A DNA stretch of 64,000 nucleotides. Source: Psychroflexus tropicus DSM 15496. GTDB taxonomy: Bacteria; Bacteroidota; Bacteroidia; Flavobacteriales; Flavobacteriaceae. The position numbers and the translations under genes were made by a program. Below are positions 23,942 to 33,161 of the stretch, in pieces (the first letter of the stretch is position 1; every line of letters starts with the position of its first letter). The stretch covers positions 744,001 to 808,000 of the forward strand of contig NZ_KB905342.1 of assembly GCF_000378765.1 (NCBI RefSeq), written 5' to 3'. The notes under the pieces are model-generated. The model was not told the origin of the DNA. It made no database searches and worked only from the letters and a program-made list of their open reading frames with translations.

Positions 23942-24835
23942 ATGAGTTCCAAAGAAAAAAAATATAAAAAACGCTACAGGCTATTTTTCATGCTCACGCT
24001 AGTTGGCCTTATTAGCCTGCTTGTTATTGTTTATGTTCTAGACACCAATTTAAAGGCTTACCAAAAGAACGGCAGTGTTTCCTTATCAAAATATGAAGCT
24101 TCCGAATCTGAAAATGAAAAATTAAAGGAGCTTATTCTAATCGATGATCTTTGGCTTGTAGATAAGCAGCCGAAAACGGCTTTGGATAGGCTTAAGGAGC
24201 TTAATTCTTCTGATTTTAGTCTCAACAATAGAGTGGAAGAGAGGATAAGGCAAATTGAGAAGGTGTTAGAGTCTAAAACCGAGAACGAACTCACAAAAGA
24301 TAAGCTTAGAGCAGAATTAGATAAATCAATCAAAGTTCAGGATTCTCTATATAGTCGAATGGATTCTTTGCAACAACGGATGAAGACGGTCTCCAATCGT
24401 TTTGAAAGCAAGTCTGACAGTCTAAGTGACAAACTTGAAGAAGTAAAAAGAAAACTAAACCGAAAGGAGACGCTTAAAGTGATAAGCTTTAAGTCAGACA
24501 AAAGTATTTTAGTTCATTATATTGGGGAAACCAGAAATGATATGGCCAATGGCAGTGGAATAGGCGTTTGGTCTAATGGTTCTATTTATAGAGGAGAATG
24601 GACAAGTAATAAGCCTGACGGAGAAGGCGAATATAAGTGGTCTGACGGCGCCAGATATGAAGGTGATTTTGAAATGGGAGAACGCTCTGGAGAAGGTACT
24701 TTTTATTATAAAACCGGAGAGCGCTATGAAGGTGAATTTGAAAATGGCCTACGAAGCGGTAAGGGTACATTGTATGATATAGATGGGAATGAGAGCTTTT
24801 CGGGACAGTGGAAAAATGATAAACCCATTCAATAA
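23942..24835 (+). CDS. Membrane-anchored coiled-coil protein with MORN repeats
   Basis: 297 aa. One N-terminal membrane helix (about 14-32) is followed by a long charged coiled-coil region (about 45-180) and at least four C-terminal MORN repeats with the G-x-G-x-W / Y-x-G-E/D pattern (GSGIGVWSNGSIYRGEW, GEGEYKWSDGARYEGDF, GEGTFYYKTGERYEGEF, GKGTLYDIDGN). This suggests an inner-membrane protein whose MORN domain interacts with envelope lipids or proteins. It ends the operon and is followed by a strong terminator. Confidence 0.8.
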   Translation: MSSKEKKYKKRYRLFFMLTLVGLISLLVIVYVLDTNLKAYQKNGSVSLSKYEASESENEKLKELILIDDLWLVDKQPKTALDRLKELNSSDFSLNNRVEERIRQIEKVLESKTENELTKDKLRAELDKSIKVQDSLYSRMDSLQQRMKTVSNRFESKSDSLSDKLEEVKRKLNRKETLKVISFKSDKSILVHYIGETRNDMANGSGIGVWSNGSIYRGEWTSNKPDGEGEYKWSDGARYEGDFEMGERSGEGTFYYKTGERYEGEFENGLRSGKGTLYDIDGNESFSGQWKNDKPIQ

Positions 24836-24856
24836 TAAGAACGGATAATACGAATT

Positions 24857-24893
24857 AAAAAGCCTTGAATTTTAACATTTCAAGGCTTTTTTG
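24857..24893 (+). terminator. Rho-independent terminator ending the MORN operon
   Basis: Twelve-bp arms AAAAGCCTTGAA and TTCAAGGCTTTT around a 10-nt loop, then more T. Confidence 0.87.
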
Positions 24894-25070
24894 TTCAGCT
24901 GAAATAGATTTCATTTGTATAGAAATAAATATATTTCGCTTCTTAAATGAAGTCTCTACAAGCCATGCTATATCTATCACAATTAATGCTGTTATTTCTA
25001 CATTAAGATGTGTCTATTCCCTCGAAACCTACTTTTTTTACTTAACTTTAAAGCAAATAATAGCTTATAA

Positions 25071-26471
25071 ATGAATACAAAGTATATTGATCTTATCAGT
25101 CAAACTTATGATTTTCCACAAGATGAATTTTCTCTAAAAAATGATGAACTCCATTTCCATAATATAGACTTGATGGAGCTGGTTAGAACTTATGGAGCGC
25201 CACTTAAATTCACTTACCTCCCTAAAATTTCTGATAATATAAAGAGGACCAAAGAATGGTTTAATGAAGCTATTACAAAACAAAATTATAAAGGAGATTA
25301 TAATTATTGTTACTGTACAAAAAGCTCCCATTTTAAGCATGTTTTGGATGAAGCTTTAAAGAATGATATTCATATTGAAACATCATCTGCCTTTGATATT
25401 GATATAGTAAATCGTTTGAAAGACCAGGGTAAAATCACCAAGGATACTTATGTGGTTTGTAATGGGTTTAAAAGAGATCAATATGTATCTAATATTGCCA
25501 ATCTGATTAACGGAGGGCATGAGAAATGCATTCCCGTCATAGATAATTATGAGGAAATTGCTTTGCTATCTAAAGAGATTAAAAAAGATTTTAAAGTAGG
25601 GATACGAATCGCTTCTGAAGAAGAGCCTAAATTTGAATTTTATACTTCCAGGTTAGGGATAGGATACAAAAATATTATCCCATTTTACGAGGATCAAATC
25701 AAAAATAATGATCAGGTCGAGTTAAAGATGCTTCATTTTTTTATCAATACTGGCATTAGAGATAATGCTTATTATTGGAACGAGTTGCAGAAGTGTTTAA
25801 GAGTGTATACCCGTCTAAAAAAAGTGTGTCCAAGCCTTGATAGTCTGAACATTGGTGGAGGATTCCCAATTAAAAATTCTCTGGCATTTGAATATGATTA
25901 CCAGTATATGATCGATGAGGTGATCAATCAGATTAAACTAACCTGCGAAGAAGAAGACGTATCGGTACCACATATTTTTACTGAATTTGGGAGCTTCACT
26001 GTTGGAGAAAGTGGTGGTGCTATCTATGAAGTTTTATATCAAAAACAACAAAATGATCGTGAAAAGTGGAATATGATCAACTCTTCGTTTATAACCACTT
26101 TGCCCGATTCCTGGGCGATAAGCAAGCGGTTTATTATGTTAGCACTCAACAGGTGGCAGGATAAATACGAGCGGGTTCTTCTTGGAGGGATGACTTGTGA
26201 TAGTGATGATTATTACAATTCTGAGCAGCATATGAACGCGATTTATCTACCCAAATACGAAAAAGAAGATCCGCTTTATATTGGATTTTTCAATACGGGG
26301 GCTTATCAGGAAACTATAGGGGGTTTTGGTGGATTACAGCATTGCTTAATTCCAAGTCCTAAGCATATATTAATACAAAAGAACGACGATGGGAGTCTTT
26401 CAACTGAACTATTTAGCGAACAACAAAAAAGTGAAGATTTATTAAAAATTCTAGGTTATCATGGCATCTAA
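25071..26471 (+). CDS. speA: Arginine decarboxylase, PLP type III fold
   Basis: Converts arginine to agmatine plus CO2. 466 aa, shorter than E. coli SpeA but typical of the Bacteroidota form. The PLP-lysine region YCYCTKSSHFKHV lies near 79-91, HIETSSAFDID near 99, the Gly-rich phosphate loop LNIGGGFPIKNS near 260 and the substrate Cys/Asp motif GMTCDSDD near 374. It overlaps speB by 11 nt, so agmatine is handed to agmatinase within one operon. Confidence 0.9.
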   Translation: MNTKYIDLISQTYDFPQDEFSLKNDELHFHNIDLMELVRTYGAPLKFTYLPKISDNIKRTKEWFNEAITKQNYKGDYNYCYCTKSSHFKHVLDEALKNDIHIETSSAFDIDIVNRLKDQGKITKDTYVVCNGFKRDQYVSNIANLINGGHEKCIPVIDNYEEIALLSKEIKKDFKVGIRIASEEEPKFEFYTSRLGIGYKNIIPFYEDQIKNNDQVELKMLHFFINTGIRDNAYYWNELQKCLRVYTRLKKVCPSLDSLNIGGGFPIKNSLAFEYDYQYMIDEVINQIKLTCEEEDVSVPHIFTEFGSFTVGESGGAIYEVLYQKQQNDREKWNMINSSFITTLPDSWAISKRFIMLALNRWQDKYERVLLGGMTCDSDDYYNSEQHMNAIYLPKYEKEDPLYIGFFNTGAYQETIGGFGGLQHCLIPSPKHILIQKNDDGSLSTELFSEQQKSEDLLKILGYHGI

Positions 26472-27336
26472 CAAAAATTACGCAGGAATTCCTGATAAGT
26501 ATGCTCGTATCGACGAGGCGAAAGTCGTCTTAATTCCAGTTCCTTATGACGGAACGAGCTCATGGCAAAAAGGAGCAGATAAAGGCCCACAGGCGTTTCT
26601 GGAAGCTTCAGAAAACATGGAGTTGTACGACATAGAAACCCGAACTGAAGTTTATAAACAAGGTATCTATTTAGCCCCACCAGTGTCTGAAAACTCCTCT
26701 CCAGAAAAAATGGTAGAAGCCGTTCATAAGACGACCAAGAATTATCTCAAACAAGAAAAATTTGTTACCATTTTTGGAGGAGAACATTCGGTTTCTATTG
26801 GAACAATAAGAGCTTTCCATGAACAATTTCCTGAATTAACAGTGGTGCAGATAGATGCCCATGCCGATTTAAGGCCATCCTATGAAGGAAGCTCCTGCAA
26901 TCATGCCTGTGCGGTTCATGAAGCCAGTAAAAAAGGAAACTTAATTCAGGTCGGTATTCGGTCTATGGATGAGTCTGAATTAGAGCATATGGACGAAAAC
27001 CGAGTCTATTTTGCTCACGATTTGTACGATGACTGGCAGGAGGATGCTATTGGGCAGATGACTCCCAATGTATTTATCACCATAGATCTCGATGCTTTTG
27101 ATCCTTCTATTTTGCCATCAACAGGAACTCCGGAACCAGGGGGCTTATTTTGGTATGAAACCCTGGAGTTTTTAAAAGAAATATTCAAAAAGAAAAACGT
27201 CGTGGGATTTGACATCGTTGAACTCTGTCCAAATGAAATCGACAAGTCTTCAGATTTTCTTGCAGCCAAACTCTACTATAAGATGTTAAGCTATAAGTTC
27301 AAATACGAAAATGCTTCTGAAGAAGAGGAGGACTAG
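26461..27336 (+). CDS. speB: Agmatinase (ureohydrolase family)
   Basis: Hydrolyses agmatine to putrescine and urea with a binuclear Mn centre. 291 aa. The metal-ligand motifs are complete: GGEHSVSIG (about 100-108), QIDAHADLRPSYEG (about 124-137) and ITIDLDAFDPSILP (about 206-219). The HAC segment near 143 and the ending ...CPNEIDKSSDFLAAKLYYK also fit. It overlaps speA and lies 122 nt before the deoxyhypusine-synthase-like gene. Confidence 0.93.
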   Translation: MASNKNYAGIPDKYARIDEAKVVLIPVPYDGTSSWQKGADKGPQAFLEASENMELYDIETRTEVYKQGIYLAPPVSENSSPEKMVEAVHKTTKNYLKQEKFVTIFGGEHSVSIGTIRAFHEQFPELTVVQIDAHADLRPSYEGSSCNHACAVHEASKKGNLIQVGIRSMDESELEHMDENRVYFAHDLYDDWQEDAIGQMTPNVFITIDLDAFDPSILPSTGTPEPGGLFWYETLEFLKEIFKKKNVVGFDIVELCPNEIDKSSDFLAAKLYYKMLSYKFKYENASEEEED

Positions 27337-27458
27337 GTATCAGAGATAAGACATAAGATTGTAGAAGAAAGGTAAAATGATAAACAGAAACGGTGAGTCA
27401 TGATCTAAGATATCTAACTCTTGACTCTTTTTACAATTAAATTAAAAAACACAGAACA

Positions 27459-28427
27459 ATGAGTAAACCCATTTCAGATTTTATAGAAAAATACTATTTA
27501 CACTTTAATGCAGCGAGTCTGGTTGATGCTGCTAAAGCTTATGAAAACCAGCTAGAAGGAGGTTCCAAAATGCTGGTGTCTCTAGCCGGCGCTATGAGCA
27601 CGGCTGAGCTCGGAAAGATTTTTGCTGAAATTATCCGAAAAGATAAAGTGCATATCGTATCCTGTACGGGAGCCAATTTGGAAGAAGATGTCATGAACCT
27701 GGTAGCTCATTCGCATTATAAACGTGTTCCAGAATATAGGGATTTAACTCCTCAGGATGAATGGAAACTTCTTGAAAAAGGGCTTAATCGAGTGACCGAC
27801 ACCTGTATCCCAGAGGAAGAAGCGTTTAGGCGTTTACAAAAGCATATCGTTAAAATCTGGAAAGATGCTGAAGCTAAAGGTGAACGTTATTTTCCTCATG
27901 AGTACATGTACAAATTACTACTTTCTGGTGTGCTGGAAGAATACTATGAAATCGATTTGAAAGATTCATGGATGTATGCTGCAGCAGAAAAGAACTTACC
28001 GATTGTAGTTCCTGGATGGGAAGATAGTACTATGGGAAATATTTTTGCAAGCTATGTGATGAAAGGTGAACTTAAAGCTTCCACCGTCAAGTCTGGAATT
28101 GAATACATGACGTTTTTAGCCGATTGGTATACGGACAACTCCAAAGAAGGGATTGGCTTTTTCCAAATTGGTGGAGGAATTGCAGGAGATTTCCCTATAT
28201 GTGTGGTCCCAATGCTTTATCAGGATATGGAGCGCACCGACACCCCGTTTTGGAATTACTTTTGCCAAATTTCAGACTCTACGACGAGCTATGGATCCTA
28301 CTCTGGAGCCGTTCCTAACGAGAAAATCACCTGGGGGAAACTGGACATCGATACACCAAAATACATTATTGAAAGCGATGCGACCATTGTGGCTCCACTC
28401 ATTTTCGCCTATTTGTTAGAAATGTAA
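27459..28427 (+). CDS. Deoxyhypusine synthase family protein
   Basis: A 322-aa NAD-dependent aminobutyl-transfer enzyme family. The N-terminal SLAGAMSTAELGKIFAE, the NAD-binding HIVSCTGANLEEDVMNLV and the catalytic-Lys region TWGKLD near 295 are all present. In eukaryotes the enzyme modifies eIF5A; bacteria lack that target, and bacterial relatives are thought to make homospermidine or related polyamines. Placement after speA-speB supports a polyamine role. The amine donor and acceptor cannot be read from the sequence. Confidence 0.85.
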   Translation: MSKPISDFIEKYYLHFNAASLVDAAKAYENQLEGGSKMLVSLAGAMSTAELGKIFAEIIRKDKVHIVSCTGANLEEDVMNLVAHSHYKRVPEYRDLTPQDEWKLLEKGLNRVTDTCIPEEEAFRRLQKHIVKIWKDAEAKGERYFPHEYMYKLLLSGVLEEYYEIDLKDSWMYAAAEKNLPIVVPGWEDSTMGNIFASYVMKGELKASTVKSGIEYMTFLADWYTDNSKEGIGFFQIGGGIAGDFPICVVPMLYQDMERTDTPFWNYFCQISDSTTSYGSYSGAVPNEKITWGKLDIDTPKYIIESDATIVAPLIFAYLLEM

Positions 28428-28551
28428 CTATCACATTGAGTTCATAAGTTTTGAAACTTAATTATATACCCTTCAGAAATCATCCTAGCTTTAGTCAAAA
28501 CTCTTAAGTTAGGAGAATTCTTGGGAGCTTATTTTCTAAATCCATTATAGT

Positions 28552-28559
28552 TAACTTTG
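28552..28559 (+). promoter_or_regulatory. -7 box before the GNAT-nitrilase gene
   Basis: TAACTTTG, about 90 nt before ATG 28650, implying a leader of about 80 nt. The rest of 28428-28649 shows nothing else. Confidence 0.45.
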
Positions 28560-28649
28560 TATAAGTTCAGTAGAAAAAATGGCACCTCTTTTCTATTCTG
28601 AATTTAACACGAACTAGACTTCATTTTCATAACTAAATTAGACTTTTTC

Positions 28650-30185
28650 ATGTCAACCGAAAACTTGCCAAAAATTGAACAAATTGAATTGAAATACCTT
28701 TCTCTAAAGGATTTTGAAGCCCTCAAAGAAGTGTTTGTGGAAATCTACGGGGATGCTCCAGATGTTTACTGGCGAAAGGATGAATTGAAGAGTTTAATCG
28801 ATATTTTCCCGGAAGGTCAGGTGGTGATTTTGGTCAATGGGGATTTAGCAGGATGTGCGTTTTCTATAATCGTAGATTACAACAAACTGGCAGACCAGCA
28901 TACTTACGACGATATTGCCGGAGATGTGAAATTTAAAAATCACACTGAGGATGGAGATATGCTGTATGGTATTGATGTGATTATTAAAAAGGAATACCGA
29001 GGCTTGAAGCTCGGGCGACGTTTATACGATTATAGAAAGGAATTAACCGAGCAATTAAATTTGAAAGGGATAGTATTTGGAGGGCGAATCCCTAATTACC
29101 ATAAGGTGTCTAACCAATTTACTCCAAAGCAATATATACAAAAGGTACGCGCCAAGGAAATTGATGACCCGGTTTTGAACTTTCAACTGTCTAATGATTT
29201 TAGACCGGTTAGGATTTTATCAAATTATTTAGATAGCGATAAGGATTCTAAAGAGTATGCGGTTTTGATGCAATGGGATAATATTTATTATGAAAAGGAG
29301 ACTAAAGCGCCCACCAATCAAAAAAGTGAAGTTAGACTCGGACTTGTGCAATGGCAAATGCGTTCCTACAGCAGCTTAGAAGAATTGCTTCACCAGGTTG
29401 AATATTTTGTGGAGTCATTGTCTGGCTACCGATCTGATTTTGCCTTGTTTCCTGAGTTTTTTAATGCGCCGTTGATGTCTAAATACAATCATATGAGCGA
29501 GCCTGAAGCTATTCGTGAACTAGCTAAGTATACAGAACCTATCAAACATAAGATGGCAGAGCTGTCTATTGCTTATAACATTAATATCATCTCGGGGAGC
29601 ATGCCAGATGTGATTGATGGAAAGCTTTACAATGTAGGCTACCTCTGTAAACGCGACGGAAATATAGAGCGTTATGAGAAAATTCATGTCACTCCAGATG
29701 AAGCTCGTGTGTGGGGAATGCAACGCGGAAGTGACTTTAAGGTTTTCGACACAGACTGCGGTAAAATAGGTATTTTGATTTGCTATGATGTGGAATTTCC
29801 TGAACTCTCCAGAATTTTGGCTAAAGAAGGCATGGATATATTATTTGTGCCTTTTCTCACCGATACTCAAAATGGGTTTTCCAGAGTCAAACTATGTGCT
29901 CAGGCCCGGGCAGTGGAGAACGAATGTTATGTGGCTATTGCCGGTAGTGTTGGGAATCTTCCAAAAGTTCATAATATGGATATTCAGTATGCTCAGTCAG
30001 CTGTATTTACCCCTTCTGATTTTGCATTTCCTAGTGATGGTATAAAAGCACAAACCACCCCAAACACAGAAATGATTTTGATTGCTGATGTAGATCTACT
30101 AGCGTTGAGAGAGTTGCATAATTTTGGTAGTGTGAAAAATTTAAAAGATATTCGAGAAGATTTGTATAGTCTTGGACGTAAATAA
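28650..30185 (+). CDS. GNAT acetyltransferase-carbon-nitrogen hydrolase (nitrilase) fusion
   Basis: A 511-aa two-domain protein. Residues about 12-205 form a GNAT-like domain with IKKEYRGLKLGRRLYDYR (acetyl-CoA binding pattern R-G-x-x-x-G). Residues about 228-505 form a nitrilase-superfamily amidase with the full Glu-Lys-Cys triad: FPEFFNAP, YEKIHVTPDEARVWG and LICYDVEFPELSR. Bacterial fusions of this kind are known, but the substrate is not. Proximity to the polyamine genes suggests an N-acyl or N-carbamoyl amine as substrate, which is an inference. It has its own promoter. Confidence 0.88.
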   Translation: MSTENLPKIEQIELKYLSLKDFEALKEVFVEIYGDAPDVYWRKDELKSLIDIFPEGQVVILVNGDLAGCAFSIIVDYNKLADQHTYDDIAGDVKFKNHTEDGDMLYGIDVIIKKEYRGLKLGRRLYDYRKELTEQLNLKGIVFGGRIPNYHKVSNQFTPKQYIQKVRAKEIDDPVLNFQLSNDFRPVRILSNYLDSDKDSKEYAVLMQWDNIYYEKETKAPTNQKSEVRLGLVQWQMRSYSSLEELLHQVEYFVESLSGYRSDFALFPEFFNAPLMSKYNHMSEPEAIRELAKYTEPIKHKMAELSIAYNINIISGSMPDVIDGKLYNVGYLCKRDGNIERYEKIHVTPDEARVWGMQRGSDFKVFDTDCGKIGILICYDVEFPELSRILAKEGMDILFVPFLTDTQNGFSRVKLCAQARAVENECYVAIAGSVGNLPKVHNMDIQYAQSAVFTPSDFAFPSDGIKAQTTPNTEMILIADVDLLALRELHNFGSVKNLKDIREDLYSLGRK

Positions 30186-30295
30186 TTGATATCTCACTTA
30201 CTTACTTTCTTCGTGTGATAGTATAAATCCAGATAATTCTCAGCTTATATATAAAATCTAAAATGTTTATATTTAATCACATTCATTGATAAAAA

Positions 30296-31219
30296 ATGCA
30301 AGATATCTTTAAATTGGTCAGTCTTTTAGTTTTGACTTTCGCTGTAGATATTTCGAATTCACCAGAAGAGGAGATAGGTTTCTGTTTATTTGATGCAAAT
30401 AGCATCGAGCCTAATCAATACCAATGTAATCCAAACCCTAATTTTAGCTACTCTACCGATCCCAAAGATCTACAAAGTTTTCCTGAATTGATTATTCCAG
30501 TTGTATTTTGGGGAATTAATCGATCCGATGGGAGCCACGACAATGCGCTAACCAATGCAAAAGCTACTGAAGCTATTCGGCTCTTAAATTCAGCATTTGA
30601 AACCATGAATATTTGTTTTGAATTTAAGGATATTAAACAAATCAATGATTCTGAAATCTACTGGACAGATTATTATAAGTTCAACAAGCATATCAAAAAA
30701 AACTATCGAGTAACTCAGAAGGATTTAAACATTTATGTTCCCTATAGGTTTACTAACAACAATAATAACTTAAGAGGCGGTAAATGGTCACCAAATCAGT
30801 TGTCGGTCAACATGCTTAACTATAACACGGGTATTTTACCACACGAAGTCGGTCATATTTTGGGCCTCTTGCATACGCATACGGGTGCAACAGCTGTAAA
30901 TTGTGAGCATGTCACAAGAGATGAAAATAACCCAGATTACAATGCCAAATGTGCAGGAGATAGAGTTACAGACACCAATGCTACGCCAAAATTGTATGGT
31001 AAGTTTCATTTGATAAATGACAACTGTGAATATGAAGGAAAATTAAAAAATTGCAAGGGGGAAATGTATCAACTAACAGAATTGGACGTAAGGAACTTTA
31101 TGGCATACACTCAACATTCTTGTAGGTCTGTGTTTACAATAGGTCAAGGGATTAGACTAAGAGAATTTATTCGAAATTCTAAAGAAAAAGGAAAGATGAA
31201 CTTCGTGAAAAAAAAATAG
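30296..31219 (+). CDS. Secreted M43 (pappalysin-like) metalloprotease
   Basis: A 307-aa protein with an N-terminal signal-like segment (MQDIFKLVSLLVLTFAV). The metzincin motif HEVGHILGLLHTH is encoded at about 30842-30880. Downstream features match pappalysins: a Cys-containing GDRVTDTNATP segment, NFMAYTQHSC (Met-turn and Cys) and FTIGQGIRLR. It is probably extracellular. No T9SS sorting domain or propeptide is obvious. It is convergent with the YugP-like peptidase. Confidence 0.85.
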   Translation: MQDIFKLVSLLVLTFAVDISNSPEEEIGFCLFDANSIEPNQYQCNPNPNFSYSTDPKDLQSFPELIIPVVFWGINRSDGSHDNALTNAKATEAIRLLNSAFETMNICFEFKDIKQINDSEIYWTDYYKFNKHIKKNYRVTQKDLNIYVPYRFTNNNNNLRGGKWSPNQLSVNMLNYNTGILPHEVGHILGLLHTHTGATAVNCEHVTRDENNPDYNAKCAGDRVTDTNATPKLYGKFHLINDNCEYEGKLKNCKGEMYQLTELDVRNFMAYTQHSCRSVFTIGQGIRLREFIRNSKEKGKMNFVKKK

Positions 31220-31245
31220 CAGCCATTGATTCAGCAATGGCTGCA
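31211..31245 (-). terminator. Terminator between convergent peptidase genes
   Basis: Perfect 10-bp arms GCAGCCATTG and CAATGGCTGC (31219-31244). The T run lies on the minus-strand side (complement of the A run before 31217), so it mainly serves the 31266 gene. Confidence 0.75.
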
Positions 31246-31265
31246 AATCAAATAGATTTATGAGT

Positions 31266-31958
31266 TTAATCCCTTCCTAAATAAATACTCAAGAAGTACA
31301 GTAAAGTAGCCAATGAACCAATAGCAGCTACTACATAAGTTCTGGCAGCCCATTTCAATGAATCTTCAGACATTTTATATTCTTCCTGATTGACAATAGC
31401 ATGGTCTTTCATCCAGGCCAGTGCTCTGTTGCTGGCATCGTATTCTACAGGTAAAGTGATAAAGCTAAACAAGGTACCTAAACCAAACATGATAATTCCG
31501 GCTAGAAGTACCATCTGTCCTACTCCTACAGAAACCATTGTCATCAAGATAAGCCCACCAAAAATGACCCATTGGCTCCATTGTGAGGCGACGCTTACGA
31601 TGGGTACGAGCTGGCTCCGCATCTCAAGCCAGGAATAGGCTTTGGCATGCTGCACGGCATGACCAACTTCATGAGCTGCAACTGCTGCCGCTGCTGCGTT
31701 TCGTTGATTGTATACACTTTCACTTAGGTTAACTGTTTTTTTTGTAGGGTGATAGTGATCTGTGAGTTGACCAGGTGTAGAAATGACTTTTACATCATGA
31801 ATGTGATGATCTTCTAGCATTTTTCTAGCAATTTCAGCTCCAGTCATTCCATTTTGAAGTTGAATTTTAGAGTACTTTTTAAACTTACTTTTCAACTTAT
31901 TGCTGACATACCAACTTACGAGTAGTATGGCGCCTATTAAAATATAATATCCTGTCAT
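31266..31958 (-). CDS. Membrane zinc metallopeptidase, YugP/PF04298 family
   Basis: A 230-aa membrane protein with an N-terminal helix, a cytoplasmic or luminal zinc site AAHEVGHAVQHAKAYS near residues 95-110, then several C-terminal helices. EYDASNRALAWM near 170 is characteristic of the family, whose cellular role is poorly known. A -7 box TATTTTTG lies on the minus strand at 31972-31979, 14 nt before the ATG, so it is a single-gene unit. Confidence 0.88.
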   Translation of the reverse strand: MTGYYILIGAILLVSWYVSNKLKSKFKKYSKIQLQNGMTGAEIARKMLEDHHIHDVKVISTPGQLTDHYHPTKKTVNLSESVYNQRNAAAAAVAAHEVGHAVQHAKAYSWLEMRSQLVPIVSVASQWSQWVIFGGLILMTMVSVGVGQMVLLAGIIMFGLGTLFSFITLPVEYDASNRALAWMKDHAIVNQEEYKMSEDSLKWAARTYVVAAIGSLATLLYFLSIYLGRD

Positions 31959-32016
31959 TATTTAATTTTTTCAAAAATATACATCAAATAATTGGCCAAA
32001 ATTTAAATTGTCAGGT

Positions 32017-32538
32017 TTATTTAACGAAGATGAATTCAAGAAATTCTAAATCTGCATTTTCATTGTCTGTAGTGCTAAGGTCAAGATATTCATTCACCTG
32101 TGTACTAGTGATGGTAAACTTCAACTGATTATTATTTAGTTCAATCATAACACTTTCAGTAGAGGTTGACCCGTCGATCATTGTGGTTGCAGTTAGCTCT
32201 CCATTTTCCAAAATATATGTTCCCACATTTAGAGCGTTGTTACAAACTAAAGATTGGTCATTTTCTCCAGTGAATTCAATTTTAGGATATGTAAATTCAT
32301 AAGTATCATTTTCAAAATTGATGGTCATTTCATCAAAGCAGTCTGTTTCCTGGGTCAAATTAATAGTACTTATACCATCATTGTTGAGGTCCACGGGCTG
32401 ACTTGCGTTAAGTTCAGATAAAAACCATTCACCCTGAATGTCGTTTTGAGATAACGTTTGAGTACTGTTGTCGTCATCATCACATGACAAAAATAAAATT
32501 GAAAAAACAAGGACTAGATAGTAGTTAATTAGTTTCAT
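32017..32538 (-). CDS. Lipocalin-like lipoprotein
   Basis: 173 aa. The lipoprotein signal MKLINYYLVLVFSILFLSC has the Cys at residue 19, followed by an Asp-rich (DDDD) linker. The body begins IQGEWFLSELNA, the start pattern of Bacteroidota lipocalin-like or DUF5004-type small barrels, and alternates strands to the end. Probably at the outer membrane; ligand unknown. It is divergent from rplM. Confidence 0.7.
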   Translation of the reverse strand: MKLINYYLVLVFSILFLSCDDDDNSTQTLSQNDIQGEWFLSELNASQPVDLNNDGISTINLTQETDCFDEMTINFENDTYEFTYPKIEFTGENDQSLVCNNALNVGTYILENGELTATTMIDGSTSTESVMIELNNNQLKFTITSTQVNEYLDLSTTDNENADLEFLEFIFVK

Positions 32539-32615
32539 AAATCAATAATTTTTGCTAATGTAAGATTTAAGTGTCGGACTATGAATTGGCTTAACAAAAT
32601 ATTTCTAAGCATAGC

Positions 32616-32645
32616 TTGCTATATAAATTTATAATCGTAAATTTG
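32616..32645 (+). promoter_or_regulatory. Promoter of the rplM-rpsI operon
   Basis: TTG (32616-32618), 19 nt, TAAATTTG (32638-32645). The transcript would carry a leader of about 50 nt with an A/T-rich hairpin (CTTATTTTC with GAGAATAAAAAG), a possible ribosomal-protein autoregulatory leader. Confidence 0.7.
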
Positions 32646-32705
32646 CACCCTTATTTTCAAGAGATTGAGAATAAAAAGGAATGTTTAATTATTAAAAATT
32701 TAAGT

Positions 32706-33161
32706 GTGGATACATTAAGTTACAAAACGGTTTCGACCAACAAAGCTACTGCAGATAAGCAATGGGTTGTTGTTGATGCCGACGGACAATCACTTGGACG
32801 TGTAGCTTCTATTGTTGCCAAACTTTTGAGAGGTAAGTACAAGCCTAGCTTTAGCCCTCATGTTGATTGTGGAGACAATGTTATTATTGTTAACGCAGAA
32901 AAAGTCAATTTGACCGGTAAAAAATGGGACTCAAAAGAATATATCCGACATACTGGATATCCTGGTGGACAAAGAAGTTTAACGGCTCAAGAAGTATTTG
33001 ACAAGAGCCCGGAGCGTCTTGTAGAAAAATCTGTAAAAGGGATGTTGCCTAAAAACAAATTAGGTTCAGATTTATTTAGAAATCTACGTGTCTTTACAGG
33101 ATCTGAGCACAATATGGATGCTCAACAACCAAAAGAAATTAATATAAACGAACTAGTGTAA
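32706..33161 (+). CDS. rplM: 50S ribosomal protein L13
   Basis: Large-subunit assembly protein, 151 aa. It starts with GTG 32706 (MDTLSYKTVSTNKA), the usual flavobacterial N-terminus. A longer frame begins inside the promoter and is excluded. Signature segments are WVVVDADGQSLGRVAS, PHVDCGDNVIIVNA, HTGYPGGQRS and VKGMLPKNKLG. It is joined to rpsI, whose ATG directly follows the L13 stop codon. Confidence 0.97.
   Translation: MDTLSYKTVSTNKATADKQWVVVDADGQSLGRVASIVAKLLRGKYKPSFSPHVDCGDNVIIVNAEKVNLTGKKWDSKEYIRHTGYPGGQRSLTAQEVFDKSPERLVEKSVKGMLPKNKLGSDLFRNLRVFTGSEHNMDAQQPKEININELV

Noticed and set aside
27459-28427. Eukaryote-like hypusination of an initiation factor
   Set aside because: Bacteria lack eIF5A; family membership supports aminobutyl transfer but not this target.
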